A DNA stretch of 64,000 nt from contig NZ_BMNC01000006.1 in the NCBI RefSeq assembly GCF_014646255.1, forward strand, positions 267,502 to 331,501, written 5' to 3'. The notes under the pieces were generated by a model. The model worked only from the letters and a program-made list of their open reading frames with translations, searched no databases and had not been told where the DNA came from. The translations under genes and the position numbers were made by a program. Below, one piece after another: positions 1-8,725 of this stretch (the first letter of the stretch is position 1; the number at the start of each line of letters is the position of its first letter). This DNA is from Lentzea pudingi. Lineage in GTDB: Bacteria > Actinomycetota > Actinomycetes > Mycobacteriales > Pseudonocardiaceae.

Positions 1-121
1 CGCGCCCGTTCTGCCAGGGCCGCGGTCCCCTGCCGGGCCCGGAGAGGCGGTGCTGATCTTGCAGCACAATCGTGGTGGCGGGGCACGTCCCGCCACCGCG
101 ACCCGTTCGAAGTGGAGAACC
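1..121 (+). other. Upstream flank: possible 3' end of a cut-off gene, then a hairpin
   Basis: An open frame runs in from the window edge and ends at a TGA at 54-56. It could be the last 17 codons of a plus-strand gene, but this is too short to judge. A perfect 9-bp inverted repeat follows (74-82 GGTGGCGGG, 89-97 CCCGCCACC, 6-nt loop). It could terminate that gene or fold in the leader of the next one. The next start codon is at 122. Confidence 0.3.
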
Positions 122-550
122 GTGAAGAACCCGCTCGCCACCGCGTTCCTCTGGCTGGCCCTGGCCGCCATGCTCGTGCAGACGGTGGCCTCGTGGGTGA
201 GCGAGCCGGCCGCCGAGATGAACCAGGGCCACTTCGTGCTCCTGGCGCTGGCGGCGGTGGGGGCGCTCGTCGTCAACGCCGGTACCGCAGGTCTGCTGGT
301 GGGGCAGCTCTCGACGAAGCGAGGCGCGAACCTCGTGACCGCGCTGGCCGTCCTGCCTTCCCTGCTGTGGCACGGCTTCGCGCTGCTCACGGTGACCGGT
401 GTCGCCAGCCGGGAAAACCTGTTCTGGGTGAACGTCGTGCCGGAGACCAGGTTCAACGTCGGCTACCACGCGGTGCTGAGTGCCGTGTTCGCCGTCGTTC
501 TCGTCGTGTCGATCCAGCCTCGGCGAGCCGGGGTACCGCAGCGGGCCTGA
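122..550 (+). CDS. Small integral membrane protein, unknown function
   Basis: 142 aa. GTG at 122 is chosen because GGAG lies at 113-116 with 5-nt spacing; an in-frame start at 50 would add a charged tail that looks non-coding. About four hydrophobic segments are visible: near residues 5-25 (AFLWLALAAM), 38-60, 73-95 and 115-135. The layout resembles small four-helix actinobacterial membrane proteins. I do not recognise the family. It is followed after 35 bp by the helicase gene, which appears to have its own leaderless-type promoter, so the two need not be co-transcribed. Confidence 0.7.
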   Translation: MKNPLATAFLWLALAAMLVQTVASWVSEPAAEMNQGHFVLLALAAVGALVVNAGTAGLLVGQLSTKRGANLVTALAVLPSLLWHGFALLTVTGVASRENLFWVNVVPETRFNVGYHAVLSAVFAVVLVVSIQPRRAGVPQRA

Positions 551-571
551 GGCCCTGTCGGACCGGCGCAT

Positions 572-577
572 TACCAT
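572..577 (+). promoter_or_regulatory. Candidate -10 box of the helicase gene
   Basis: TACCAT lies 8 nt before the ATG at 586, with no Shine-Dalgarno sequence between. This fits a leaderless or near-leaderless transcript. No convincing -35 element is seen. Confidence 0.35.
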
Positions 578-585
578 CGGTCCCC

Positions 586-3456
586 ATGCTCGCCAGCCCC
601 GCCGATCTCGTCGACCTGCTCGAGTGCGAGCACCGCAGCTACCTCGCGCGGGACGAGCGGCGAGGCGACCCCGCCGAACCGGCACAGGCCGCCGAACGCA
701 CCGCCGCGGAGATGCGATCCGGTGCGGACCTGGTCGAGAACGCCGTGTTCTTCGACGGCACGTTCCACTGCACGGCCCAGACCCTCGTGCGCACGGCTGA
801 GGGCTACGAGCCGTGCGGCGAGGTGTCCGAACCCACTCCCTTGGCGGTGTTGTCGCTGGTCGCGGCCGCGCAGGCGCTGGGTGCCGAGCGGGCGCACCTG
901 ATCGTGGACGGGCGGCGCACGTCGTTCCGGATCGCCGACTTCACTCCTCTGCTGGGGCGTTTGCAGGCACGGCTCGCGGCGCCCTCACCTGCGCCCGAGC
1001 GTTCCTGGGGTGATGTGCGGGCGGCGTGCGTGGGGTGCCGGTTCGCCCGCCACTGCGCTTCCGGCCGTGAGGAGGCACGGGACCTGTCGCTGGTGGCCGG
1101 GTTGCGGGCGGACCAGCGGAGGAAGTTGGTTTCGGTCGGCATTGACACGATCGACGCGCTTGCGGCCACCGAGGAACGGCCCGCCACCCTGTCGCCCGCC
1201 TCGTTCACGGCGCTGACTGCTCAAGCGCGGCTTCAGGTGGAGCAGGAACGCACGGGCGTCATCCGGTACGAGGTCGTCGCTCCGGAGGCGTTGGCGAACC
1301 TGCCGGAACCGGCCGAGGACGACGTGTTCCTGGAGGTCGACGGCGACACGTTCCGGACTCCGGGGTGGTCCGGCACCTTCGCGGAGTTCGTCTCCCGCAC
1401 CCCGTCCGGCACGGTCTACCACTTCACGCCGCACGACCTGGCCGGACGAGCCGCGCGGACGGCCACCCTGGAGTCCGAAGTGGACGAACTGGTGCGGCGG
1501 TGCGTCGACCTGAACGCGCTGACGCGGCGGGTGTTGCGAGTGTCCACACGGGAGTACACGCTGCCTGCGTTGAAGCCGTTGCTGGAAGACGAGGTTCCCA
1601 CTCGTGGTCTGCGGGATCTGTTGCACCGCATCAAGGTCGAGCGCGAGATCGAGACCGTGGCACCGCAGGAACGCGACGAGGCAGCGCTGGAGAAGGCCGC
1701 CGAACGGGCGCGGCGGATGGCTGCACTGACGGAGCCGCTGATGGCGGAGGGGCACGACCTGTTCGCGGCGACCGTCGGCTACCACCGGCGGGAGGCGAGC
1801 CCGGCGTGGGGCGACTTCTTCCGGCAGGCCCTCGCGCCCATCTCCGACCTGGAGACGGACTCCAACTGCGCGGTGCCGATCACGCTGCGCGCCGAGGACT
1901 GGGTGCCGCCCGCCGGCCGCGTTCGGACGCACAAGCGGCAGGTGCACGCGCGGATCGACCCGGAGCGCCCGCACCCGTTCGGCGCGAACGAGCAGGTCAG
2001 GCTGCTCTACCCCAGCAACGTGACGCGCAACGCCGTGGTGTCCGACGACAACCCGTACGAGCTGGTGCTGACCGAGAGCAACGCGGTCGAGCACGGCGAG
2101 ATGCCGATCGCGGTGCTGCCGGGCAGTCCGGTGCCCGCCTCCCCCAAGGACGAGGCCGTCGCGGAACTGGCCGAGCAGGCCGTGGGACTGCTGCCGCTGC
2201 TCCCCCGCAACCCCGGCATCGACCTGTTGCTGCGCACGCCACCCGCACAACCGTTGCCGCAGCACGACGACGTGGTGCAGGCCGTGATCAAGGCCGTCGA
2301 CCAGCTCGACGGCGGCACGCTGGCGGTGCAGGGCCCGCCCGGCGCCGGCAAGACGTACCTCGCGACCAAGCTCGTGCGGCACCTGATCGACCAGGGCAAG
2401 ACCGTCGCCGTGACGTCCACGTCGCACAAGGCGGTCGAGAACGTGCTGTCGAGCGTGGACCCCGACATCCCGATGGCCAAGCGCCCCAAGGAGAAGAAGC
2501 CCGAGGAGGGCCTGCCGTGGGACCAGCCGAAGAACAACGCGGCGCTCGCGCAGTGGCGTGAGGAGCACTCGCGGGGTCATCTGGTCGGCGGTACGGCGTG
2601 GACCTTCTCCAACGCCATCATCAAGGCGCAGCCGTTCGACGTGATGATCATCGACGAGGCCGGCCAGTTCGCGCTGGCAGACGCGGTGGCGGTGGGGACC
2701 GCGGCCCGCAACCTCGTGCTGCTGGGCGATCCGCAGCAACTGCCGCAGGTCGTGCAGGGCGTGCACCCACCCGGTTCGGACGCTTCGGCGTTGGGCCATC
2801 TGCTCGGCGACGCGGACGTGATTCCTCCCCATCTGGGCTACTTCCTGGCCGAGACGCGGCGGATGCACCCGGCGGTGTGTGGTCCGGTGTCCGAGCTCTC
2901 CTATGCCGGACTGCTCCATTCGCACGAAACGGCCGCACACCGGTCCATCTCCGGCATCGAGCCGGGGATCTACCTGCGCGAGGTCGACCACCGGCACAAC
3001 ATCACGTCGTCCGTCGAGGAAGCCGAGGCCGTGGTGGACACGGTGCGCGCGATCGTCGGTCGTACGTGGACGGACAACGGCACAACGCGCGAACTGACCG
3101 ATGCGGACGTTCTCGTGGTGGCGCCGTACAACCTGCAGGTCAGGGTGATCCGGAGGCGGTTGGCCGAGGCGGGGTTCACCGAGACGCGAGTGGGCACGGT
3201 GGACCGCTTCCAGGGCCAGGAGGCACCCGCCGTCATCATGTCCATGACGTCGTCGTCCACCGTGGACCTGCCCCGTGGCCTGGACTTTCTTTTGTCACGC
3301 AACAGATTGAACGTGGCCTTGTCCCGTGCCCAGACGCTCGCCGTGATGATCTGCTCGCCACGGCTGCTGGACGCCGACGTTCGCGGCGTCGACCAAATGA
3401 GACTGGTCGCGGGCGTCATCGGCCTAACAGAAAGCATGAGGATCTATCCGTGGTGA
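586..3456 (+). CDS. TM0106-like RecB-nuclease/superfamily 1 helicase with degenerate nuclease
   Basis: 956 aa. The C-terminal half is an SF1 (Dna2/Upf1-like) helicase: Walker A GPPGAGKT at 583-590, Walker B IIDEAGQ around 688-694, GDPQQLPQ at 714-721, VDRFQGQE and LNVALSRAQ near the C-terminus. The N-terminus has the Cys pattern of RecB/Cas4-type Fe-S nucleases (C14, then C148-x2-C151-x5-C157). Active TM0106 proteins carry an Asp in an ADF-type segment and a DTK-type motif. Here the equivalent stretches read AQT and GEVSEP, so the metal ligands look lost. The usual middle RNase H-like domain is reduced to a short remnant around residue 250, which explains why the protein is shorter than the roughly 1,100 aa I expect. 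Inference: an ATP-driven DNA/RNA remodeler without nuclease activity. ATG 586 follows a TACCAT box. Confidence 0.85.
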   Translation: MLASPADLVDLLECEHRSYLARDERRGDPAEPAQAAERTAAEMRSGADLVENAVFFDGTFHCTAQTLVRTAEGYEPCGEVSEPTPLAVLSLVAAAQALGAERAHLIVDGRRTSFRIADFTPLLGRLQARLAAPSPAPERSWGDVRAACVGCRFARHCASGREEARDLSLVAGLRADQRRKLVSVGIDTIDALAATEERPATLSPASFTALTAQARLQVEQERTGVIRYEVVAPEALANLPEPAEDDVFLEVDGDTFRTPGWSGTFAEFVSRTPSGTVYHFTPHDLAGRAARTATLESEVDELVRRCVDLNALTRRVLRVSTREYTLPALKPLLEDEVPTRGLRDLLHRIKVEREIETVAPQERDEAALEKAAERARRMAALTEPLMAEGHDLFAATVGYHRREASPAWGDFFRQALAPISDLETDSNCAVPITLRAEDWVPPAGRVRTHKRQVHARIDPERPHPFGANEQVRLLYPSNVTRNAVVSDDNPYELVLTESNAVEHGEMPIAVLPGSPVPASPKDEAVAELAEQAVGLLPLLPRNPGIDLLLRTPPAQPLPQHDDVVQAVIKAVDQLDGGTLAVQGPPGAGKTYLATKLVRHLIDQGKTVAVTSTSHKAVENVLSSVDPDIPMAKRPKEKKPEEGLPWDQPKNNAALAQWREEHSRGHLVGGTAWTFSNAIIKAQPFDVMIIDEAGQFALADAVAVGTAARNLVLLGDPQQLPQVVQGVHPPGSDASALGHLLGDADVIPPHLGYFLAETRRMHPAVCGPVSELSYAGLLHSHETAAHRSISGIEPGIYLREVDHRHNITSSVEEAEAVVDTVRAIVGRTWTDNGTTRELTDADVLVVAPYNLQVRVIRRRLAEAGFTETRVGTVDRFQGQEAPAVIMSMTSSSTVDLPRGLDFLLSRNRLNVALSRAQTLAVMICSPRLLDADVRGVDQMRLVAGVIGLTESMRIYPW

Positions 3457-3589
3457 CACCGTAGCGTTGTCATACGGTGACCTTTTGACCCCTCTGTGTT
3501 GCTAGCGTGGCGCGGTTCACCCGGTCGGGTGATTCAGATCATGAATGTGCACTCGATCCGCCACGCATCAATGCAGAGCAGGAGTCTCC

Positions 3590-4216
3590 ATGGCAAGCAG
3601 AGTTCTCGGCGCGCTCGCGGTGACCGCCACCGCAGCCCTCGCTTCGCTGGCACTGGCTACCCCGGCCAGCGCGCACACCCCGGTGTCGTCAGCGGAGTGC
3701 GTCAAGGACAAGGCTGTGCTGAAGGTCAAGCTGACCCAGTACGCGGGCGGCAACAAGAACACCGTGCTGATCAAGGACGGCGAGAAGGTCCTGGTCGACG
3801 AGAAGTTCGGTCAGAACTGGGGCGAGCAGGTCGGCAACAAGCTGGAGCCGAAGAAGTTCGAGGCCGATGGCACCATCGAGCACACGTTCACCATCAAGGT
3901 GACCGCGTCCGACGGTGAGAAGTACAACTACAAGGAGACGCTCAAGACGCCGAAGTGCGTTCAGGTGCCGCCGACCACCACGACCACGACGACCAAGCCG
4001 GCGACGACGACCACGACGACGGTCGCCACGTCCCCGGAGGTGCCCTCGACCTCCGAGGCCCCGTCGACGACCCCGGTCGCCCCCGGCGGCAGCAACCCGG
4101 AACCGCCCCTCGCGGCCACCGGCGCGTCCCCGACGTGGCTGCTGCTCTCGGGTCTGGGTCTCGTGGGCGCCGGTGCCGGCACCCTGCTGTTCCTGCGTCG
4201 CCGCCGCAGCGCGTGA
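3590..4216 (+). CDS. Cell-wall-anchored secreted protein with LAXTG sorting signal
   Basis: 208 aa. The start at 3590 has AGGAG at 3580-3584. The N-terminus is a Sec signal (hydrophobic stretch, cleavage after ASA, mature start HTPVSS). A beta-rich region of about 95 residues with two Cys follows, then a Thr/Pro/Ser linker (residues about 122-170), LAATG, a hydrophobic helix and an RRRRSA tail. That is the sorting signal used by class E sortases, so the protein is probably anchored covalently to peptidoglycan. No sortase gene is in the window. The function of the ectodomain is unknown. It is convergent with the PIG-L gene and shares a strong terminator with it. Confidence 0.8.
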   Translation: MASRVLGALAVTATAALASLALATPASAHTPVSSAECVKDKAVLKVKLTQYAGGNKNTVLIKDGEKVLVDEKFGQNWGEQVGNKLEPKKFEADGTIEHTFTIKVTASDGEKYNYKETLKTPKCVQVPPTTTTTTTKPATTTTTTVATSPEVPSTSEAPSTTPVAPGGSNPEPPLAATGASPTWLLLSGLGLVGAGAGTLLFLRRRRSA

Positions 4217-4235
4217 ACTAGCTGAACGAACGAAC

Positions 4236-4262
4236 GGGGGCGGTCCACTTCGGACCGCCCCC
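4236..4262. terminator. Bidirectional terminator hairpin
   Basis: Perfect 11-bp stem GGGGGCGGTCC/GGACCGCCCCC with a 5-nt loop, midway between two convergent stop codons (4216 and 4271). There is no T-tract, as is usual in high-GC actinomycetes. Confidence 0.85.
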
Positions 4263-4270
4263 GTTCCGCG

Positions 4271-5020
4271 TCACAGGTCGAGCGACGTCGCGGGTCCGTG
4301 GCCCTCGCGGATGAACCACTCGGTGCCGAACGCGTGCGCGAACGTGGGTTCGTCGAGCGACAGGAAGAACGACTGCTCGGGGATCTGCGAGGCGTGCGCG
4401 CGCATCGCCTTCCGCTTCACGTCCAGGTACTTCGTGACGTCGACGCCGACGTTGATCTCCGACTCCGGCACCGCGCCCTCGCCCAGCGGCCCCGGGTCCT
4501 CGATGCCCGCGCGCCGGAAGGCCTCGCGGAACTCGGACTCGCGCACCATCGCCTGGTAGACGGCCGGGGTGCCGGCGATCTCGGCGGCGCGCATGCCCAC
4601 CCGGTGCGTCTGGATGTGGTCCGGATGGCCGTAGCCGCCGAAGCTGTCGTAGGTCAGGAACACCTTCGCGTCCTCTTCGACGAGGATCGCCGCGAGCTTC
4701 TGGGCGGCCTCCTCGACGTCCGCGGTCCAGAACGAACCCGGCTGGTCGTTGAGCTCGTCGCCCATCATCCCGGAGTCGCGGTACCCCAGGAACTCCACGC
4801 GTGCGACGCCCAGCAGGTCGGCCGCGGCGTGCGTCTCGACGACCCGCCGCTGCCAGAGTTCCTCGCCTTCCTCCAGGAAGTCCGGGATCTCGCCGGCCTC
4901 TCCGCGGGTCGCCACGACGAGCACGACCCGGTGACCCTCTTCGAACGCCTTGCGCATCACGCCACCCGTCACGATGCACTCGTCGTCGGGATGGGCGTGG
5001 AACGTCACCAGTGTGGCCAT
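4271..5020 (-). CDS. PIG-L (LmbE-type) zinc deacetylase
   Basis: 249 aa. The ATG at 5020 is chosen because GGAGG lies just upstream and the protein then begins directly with MATLVTFHAHPDDE, as family members do. AHPDDE near residue 10 and HPDH around residue 128 are the metal-binding and catalytic motifs of GlcNAc-PI de-N-acetylase/MshB/Mca-type enzymes, which remove the acetyl group from N-acetylglucosaminyl substrates. MshB (mycothiol synthesis) and Mca (mycothiol conjugate amidase) are both possible relatives, but I see no mycothiol genes beside it, so the substrate stays open. Probably cytoplasmic, as no signal peptide is visible. Confidence 0.85.
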   Translation of the reverse strand: MATLVTFHAHPDDECIVTGGVMRKAFEEGHRVVLVVATRGEAGEIPDFLEEGEELWQRRVVETHAAADLLGVARVEFLGYRDSGMMGDELNDQPGSFWTADVEEAAQKLAAILVEEDAKVFLTYDSFGGYGHPDHIQTHRVGMRAAEIAGTPAVYQAMVRESEFREAFRRAGIEDPGPLGEGAVPESEINVGVDVTKYLDVKRKAMRAHASQIPEQSFFLSLDEPTFAHAFGTEWFIREGHGPATSLDL

Positions 5021-5106
5021 GCCTCCGACGTTACCCGTGCATGTGAAAGGGCGGCGCACTCCCAGGATCAGGCTGGGAGGCGCCGCCCCTCGGCGAACTC
5101 GTGGAG

Positions 5107-6903
5107 CTATCGCAGGGTCAGGTTCCAGGAGTTGACGTACCCGGTGTCACCCGAGTACAGGTCCTGGACCCGCAGCTTCCACGTGCCCGCCGCGACCTCG
5201 GACGAGGCGTTGACCGTGTAGGTCGCCACCACGTTGTCGGCACTGTCCGAAGAGGACGAGTTCTTCAGCCGGTAGGCGGTGCCGTCCGGCGCGATCAGGT
5301 CGATCACCAGGTCACCGCGGTAGGTGTGGACGATGTCCACGCCGACCTTGGTGGCCGAGGAGGCGTTGCCCGTCACCGTGGAGGTGATGGACGACGTCAC
5401 GGCGGTGCCGCGGTCCGGGATGGCGACGTCGGTCGTGTTCTCCAGGCCACCGGAGGGCGGCGGAGTCGTGTCGACGGCGGCCACGGTCTTGGCGGCGTCC
5501 GCGAGACCGGCGCCACAGCCACCCGTGCAGGTGCCGGGGAGCGTACGGGCGTTGGTCTTGATCAGGTCCTTGATCTGGGCCGGCGTGAGCGACGGCTTCT
5601 TGGCGACCAGCAGTGCCGCGAGGCCCGCGACGTGCGGGGCGGCCATCGAGGTGCCCTGGTACGGCTTGTAGTTCTCGGCACCGGGGGTGGTCGTGCCGGC
5701 GTTCAGCGTCGACCAGATGCCGTTCTGCGGCGTGGTGATGGTGCCGGGGGTGTCGGTGCCGCGGCGGGTCTCGCCACCGGGCGCCGCGATGTCGACGCGG
5801 GTGCCGTAGTTCGAGTAGTACGTGCGGTTGCCCTCGCGGGACGACGCGGCGACGGTGATCACGCCGGAGCAGTTGGCCGGGGTGTAGAGCGACGTGTTGT
5901 CGTTCGAGTTGCCGGCCGCGACGACGACCGTGGTGCCGCGGTTGATCGCACCGTTGATCGCGTTCTGGTACGTGGTGGAGCAGGACGACTTGCCGCCGAG
6001 CGACATGTTGATGACCTTGGCGACGTTCTGGTTCGCGGGCACGCCGCTCACCGTCCCGCCGGACGCCCAGGTGATCGCGTCGGCGATGTCCGAGGTGGCG
6101 CCACCGCACTTGGCGAGGACGCGCAACGGCTGGATCTTGGCGTCGTAGGCGATGCCCGCGATGCCCTTGCCGTTGTTGGTGGACGCGGAGATCGTGCCGG
6201 CCACGTGCGTGCCGTGCCAGGACGAGTTGCTGTCCTGCGCGGGCACCGGGTTGCCGTTGGCGTCGGTGCCGCACTCGCCACGGGCCGCCCAGTCGCCCTG
6301 GTCGGCCGGGTTCGAGTCACGGCCGTTGTTGTCGCGGGCACGGGCCGAGTCGGAGACGAAGTCGTACCCCGCGACGGCCCGGTCCGCCAGGTCGCTGTGG
6401 GCGACGTAGCCGGTGTCGATGACCGCGACGGTCACACCCGCGCCGGTGGTGCTGGACCACGCGCCGGGCACGTTCATGCCCGCGGTGGCCTCGAAGAGGT
6501 CCCACTGCCGGGAGTACTCGGTGTCGTTCGGCTCGGCGAACGGCTGCATCAGCAGGTCCGGCTCGACGTAGGCGACCTTGGGGTCGCTCTTGAACGCCTG
6601 GATCGTGTTGTCGGCGTTCGTGGTCTTCGACCCGAGGTCGACGACGACCGCACCGCTCGACATGCGGCGGTGCACGGACTTGCCCTTCTTGCGGGCGTCG
6701 TCCGAGGCAGCGGTGTCGGACGAGGCTTCGGCGGTGCCCGGCTTGTAGCCGACGATCAGCCGCTCGAAGGGACGGTTCACCTGGGTCGAGTCCGGTTGGG
6801 ACTGGATCTGGGCGGGGGCAGCGGTCGCCGATGGGGCGACAACGCTGAGCACGGCGGCGGAAACTGCCGCGGCGCACACACTCGTGCGTCGCAATCCGTT
6901 CAC
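5107..6903 (-). CDS. Secreted S8 subtilase with I9 propeptide and P-domain
   Basis: 598 aa. The GTG at 6903 is preferred (AAGGA upstream, normal signal peptide). Order: signal peptide (residues 1-29, ending in ATAAP), inhibitor I9-type propeptide (about 45-120), peptidase S8 domain, then a P/proprotein-convertase beta-sandwich (about 495-598). The triad is visible as D163 (VIDTG), H230 (HGTHVAG) and S419 (GTSMAAPH). The layout matches extracellular actinomycete serine proteases of the SFase/aqualysin type. It is transcribed divergently from a predicted HTH regulator; the 164-bp gap between them holds a clear palindrome, so control by that neighbour is a reasonable inference. Confidence 0.92.
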   Translation of the reverse strand: MNGLRRTSVCAAAVSAAVLSVVAPSATAAPAQIQSQPDSTQVNRPFERLIVGYKPGTAEASSDTAASDDARKKGKSVHRRMSSGAVVVDLGSKTTNADNTIQAFKSDPKVAYVEPDLLMQPFAEPNDTEYSRQWDLFEATAGMNVPGAWSSTTGAGVTVAVIDTGYVAHSDLADRAVAGYDFVSDSARARDNNGRDSNPADQGDWAARGECGTDANGNPVPAQDSNSSWHGTHVAGTISASTNNGKGIAGIAYDAKIQPLRVLAKCGGATSDIADAITWASGGTVSGVPANQNVAKVINMSLGGKSSCSTTYQNAINGAINRGTTVVVAAGNSNDNTSLYTPANCSGVITVAASSREGNRTYYSNYGTRVDIAAPGGETRRGTDTPGTITTPQNGIWSTLNAGTTTPGAENYKPYQGTSMAAPHVAGLAALLVAKKPSLTPAQIKDLIKTNARTLPGTCTGGCGAGLADAAKTVAAVDTTPPPSGGLENTTDVAIPDRGTAVTSSITSTVTGNASSATKVGVDIVHTYRGDLVIDLIAPDGTAYRLKNSSSSDSADNVVATYTVNASSEVAAGTWKLRVQDLYSGDTGYVNSWNLTLR

Positions 6904-7030
6904 GTGAGGTCCTTCCACGCAGGGCCTTCGCGTGCCGTTGAGGGCGTCAGTGTTCTGAACCGGCTGCGGAGGTGGAGGGACCGTAAGTCGCGTCACACCT
7001 GCGAAAACAGGTCTAGCGGAGTCCGAATAA

Positions 7031-7053
7031 CGACACTGTCGTGTTCACGACAG
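7031..7053. promoter_or_regulatory. Candidate operator in the protease/regulator divergent region
   Basis: Perfect 8-bp arms CTGTCGTG (7036-7043) and CACGACAG (7046-7053) with a TT spacer. The left arm overlaps a second inverted repeat, CGACA-C-TGTCG, at 7031-7041. It sits 15 bp before the regulator's start codon. This is the pattern expected for autoregulation and for control of the divergent protease. Confidence 0.55.
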
Positions 7054-7067
7054 GCTCGCTGGGCTGA

Positions 7068-8012
7068 ATGGCGCACAATATGGCCGTGTTCGGACACTTG
7101 GGCGTTTCCCCGGAGCTCTCCGCCGTCTACGAGCTGCTCGTGACGGGCGGTAGCCGCACCACCGACGAGATCGGCGTCGCCGTTCCCGTGCTGGAGCAGA
7201 TGCGGGAGCTCGGACTGGTCCGGCACCTGCGCGGCGACGTGTGGCAGGCCATCGCGCCCGACCTCGCCGTCGAGGCGCTGATCGCGGCCCGCGAGGAGGC
7301 GAACCGCCGGGCCCGCGCGGACGTCGGCCCGTTGATGGAGCTGTACCTGCGCAACCGCGACGAGGAACTGGCCGACAACGCGTTCGTCGAGGTGGTGTCC
7401 GGAGTGGACGCCGTCCGCGAGCTGTGGCACGCCCTGCTGCGCGGCGCCCGCGAGGAGGTCTGCGTGCTCGACCAGCCGCCGTACGTGACGCCGCTGGGCC
7501 AGCACGTCGCGCTGGAGGACGAAACACGCGAACGGGACGTGCAGTGGCGCGTCGTCTACGACCGTTCCGCCGTCGACATCCCGGGCCGCGTCACGGAGAT
7601 CATCGACCTGGTCGCCGCCGGCGAACGCGCCCGCGTCACGCCGACGCTGCCGTTCAAGCTCGCCGTCATCGACCTGCACGCGGCGGTGCTCCCCGTCGTC
7701 AACGGCGACGTGGTCGACAAGGTGCTGCTGATCCGGCCGTCCGCGTTGCTGGACGTGCTGCGCTCGACGTTCGAGCTGTACTGGGACAAGGGGATCCCGT
7801 TCAGCCCCGGAGGCATCTACGCGGCGGCGGCGGACGTGGACCCGAACCTGCTCGGGCTGCTCGCGGCCGGGCTGACCGACGAGTCGATCGCGCGGCAGCT
7901 CGGGCTGGCGCCGCGGACGGTGCAGCGGCGGGTGCGGCAGCTGATGGACCGGTGCGGGGCGCAGACCCGGTTCCAGGCCGGAGTCCAGGCGATGCGGCGA
8001 GGGTGGCTTTAG
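7068..8012 (+). CDS. Transcriptional regulator, TrmB-like sensor plus LuxR-type HTH
   Basis: 314 aa. An N-terminal winged-helix-like segment (about 8-60, VYELLVTGGSRTTDEIG) and a middle domain of the TrmB/PLD-like effector type (about 95-230) are followed by a C-terminal LuxR-type helix-turn-helix (GLTDESIARQLGLAPRTVQRRVRQLMDRC, about 262-300, positions only). This two-HTH layout recurs in actinomycete regulators next to secreted hydrolases. ATG 7068 and ATG 7080 are both possible starts; neither has a strong ribosome site. It is divergent from the subtilase with a palindrome between, so local and autoregulation are likely. The ligand is unknown. Confidence 0.8.
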   Translation: MAHNMAVFGHLGVSPELSAVYELLVTGGSRTTDEIGVAVPVLEQMRELGLVRHLRGDVWQAIAPDLAVEALIAAREEANRRARADVGPLMELYLRNRDEELADNAFVEVVSGVDAVRELWHALLRGAREEVCVLDQPPYVTPLGQHVALEDETRERDVQWRVVYDRSAVDIPGRVTEIIDLVAAGERARVTPTLPFKLAVIDLHAAVLPVVNGDVVDKVLLIRPSALLDVLRSTFELYWDKGIPFSPGGIYAAAADVDPNLLGLLAAGLTDESIARQLGLAPRTVQRRVRQLMDRCGAQTRFQAGVQAMRRGWL

Positions 8013-8085
8013 AGCCGACGCAACCCCTGGCGATCTTGTGGCGTCTTCATCCCTGCAAGCAAGTTCTCACCAGGGGGATTCGAAA

Positions 8086-8670
8086 ATGCGCATGCGCAAG
8101 GTGATGGCGGCTGCCCTGACGGGCCTGGCACTCATCGGTCTCGCGGGCACGGCATCGGCGTCGGCACAGGGTTCTGGGGACCTCGTGTGGCCGCCGAAGG
8201 ACATCACGCCGGTCCACAAGACCAAGGCGGAGCTGCAGAAGCAGGCGGACGGGTTCTCCGCTCGCCAGCAGCAGACCTACCCGAAGGTCTTCCGCGGCGC
8301 GCAGGACGTCTCGACCGGCAACTGGGGCGGCGAGGCCGAGGGCGTGTTCGACGACATGCAGTACATGGGCAACACGGTGACGCTGACCTACAAGGGGCAG
8401 AGCGTCACGACGTTCACGCAGGTGAACGCGCCGGGCATGCACGAGTGGTCGCCGAAGGAGTACTGCGAGAAGTACGCCACGTGCACCGGCCAGGTCACCG
8501 ACCACCGGGGTGGCGTGATCGTGTTCGCCGAGAACGAGCAGTTCGGCATCACGTCGGCCCGGAACTGGCGGCGCAACGGTGAGGTCGTCTGGGTCCAGAC
8601 CTGGACGCCGGGGATCGAGGCGCAGCTGGCGGCTCTGGCCACCGACCGCGCCTTCACGTTCACGCGCTAG
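8086..8670 (+). CDS. Secreted protein of unknown function
   Basis: 194 aa. The start at 8086 is chosen for AGGGGG at about 8073-8078 and for the compact signal peptide that results (MRMRKVMAAALTG, cleavage near ASA/SAQG). The mature part has two Cys (EYCEKYATC) that could form a disulphide and many aromatic/Gly residues, but no motif I recognise. It follows the regulator by 73 bp and ends at a strong terminator, so it is probably a single-gene unit. Confidence 0.75.
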   Translation: MRMRKVMAAALTGLALIGLAGTASASAQGSGDLVWPPKDITPVHKTKAELQKQADGFSARQQQTYPKVFRGAQDVSTGNWGGEAEGVFDDMQYMGNTVTLTYKGQSVTTFTQVNAPGMHEWSPKEYCEKYATCTGQVTDHRGGVIVFAENEQFGITSARNWRRNGEVVWVQTWTPGIEAQLAALATDRAFTFTR

Positions 8671-8679
8671 CGAACGGGA

Positions 8680-8723
8680 GAGCGGGCGCTTCTGGTCGTG
8701 GAAGAAACCGGAAGCGCCCGCTC
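8680..8723. terminator. Bidirectional terminator hairpin
   Basis: GAGCGGGCGCTTC (8680-8692) pairs perfectly with GAAGCGCCCGCTC (8711-8723). GGT/ACC extends the stem inside, leaving a loop of about 10 nt. It lies between the convergent stops at 8670 and 8726. Confidence 0.85.
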
Positions 8724-8725
8724 GA

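Noticed and set aside
985..2997. Long open frame on the minus strand opposite the helicase
   Set aside because: Its protein is His/Arg/Val-rich without domains, the usual antisense product of high-GC coding DNA; the plus frame has full helicase motifs.
3485..3508. TTGACC and TAGCGT upstream of the LAXTG gene as a sigma-70 promoter
   Set aside because: The spacer is only 12 bp, too short for a normal promoter.
7008..7020. dre-like half site (GGTCTAG) before the subtilase
   Set aside because: Only the left half and core match; the right half is lost, about 11 of 16 positions, so DasR control is not claimed.
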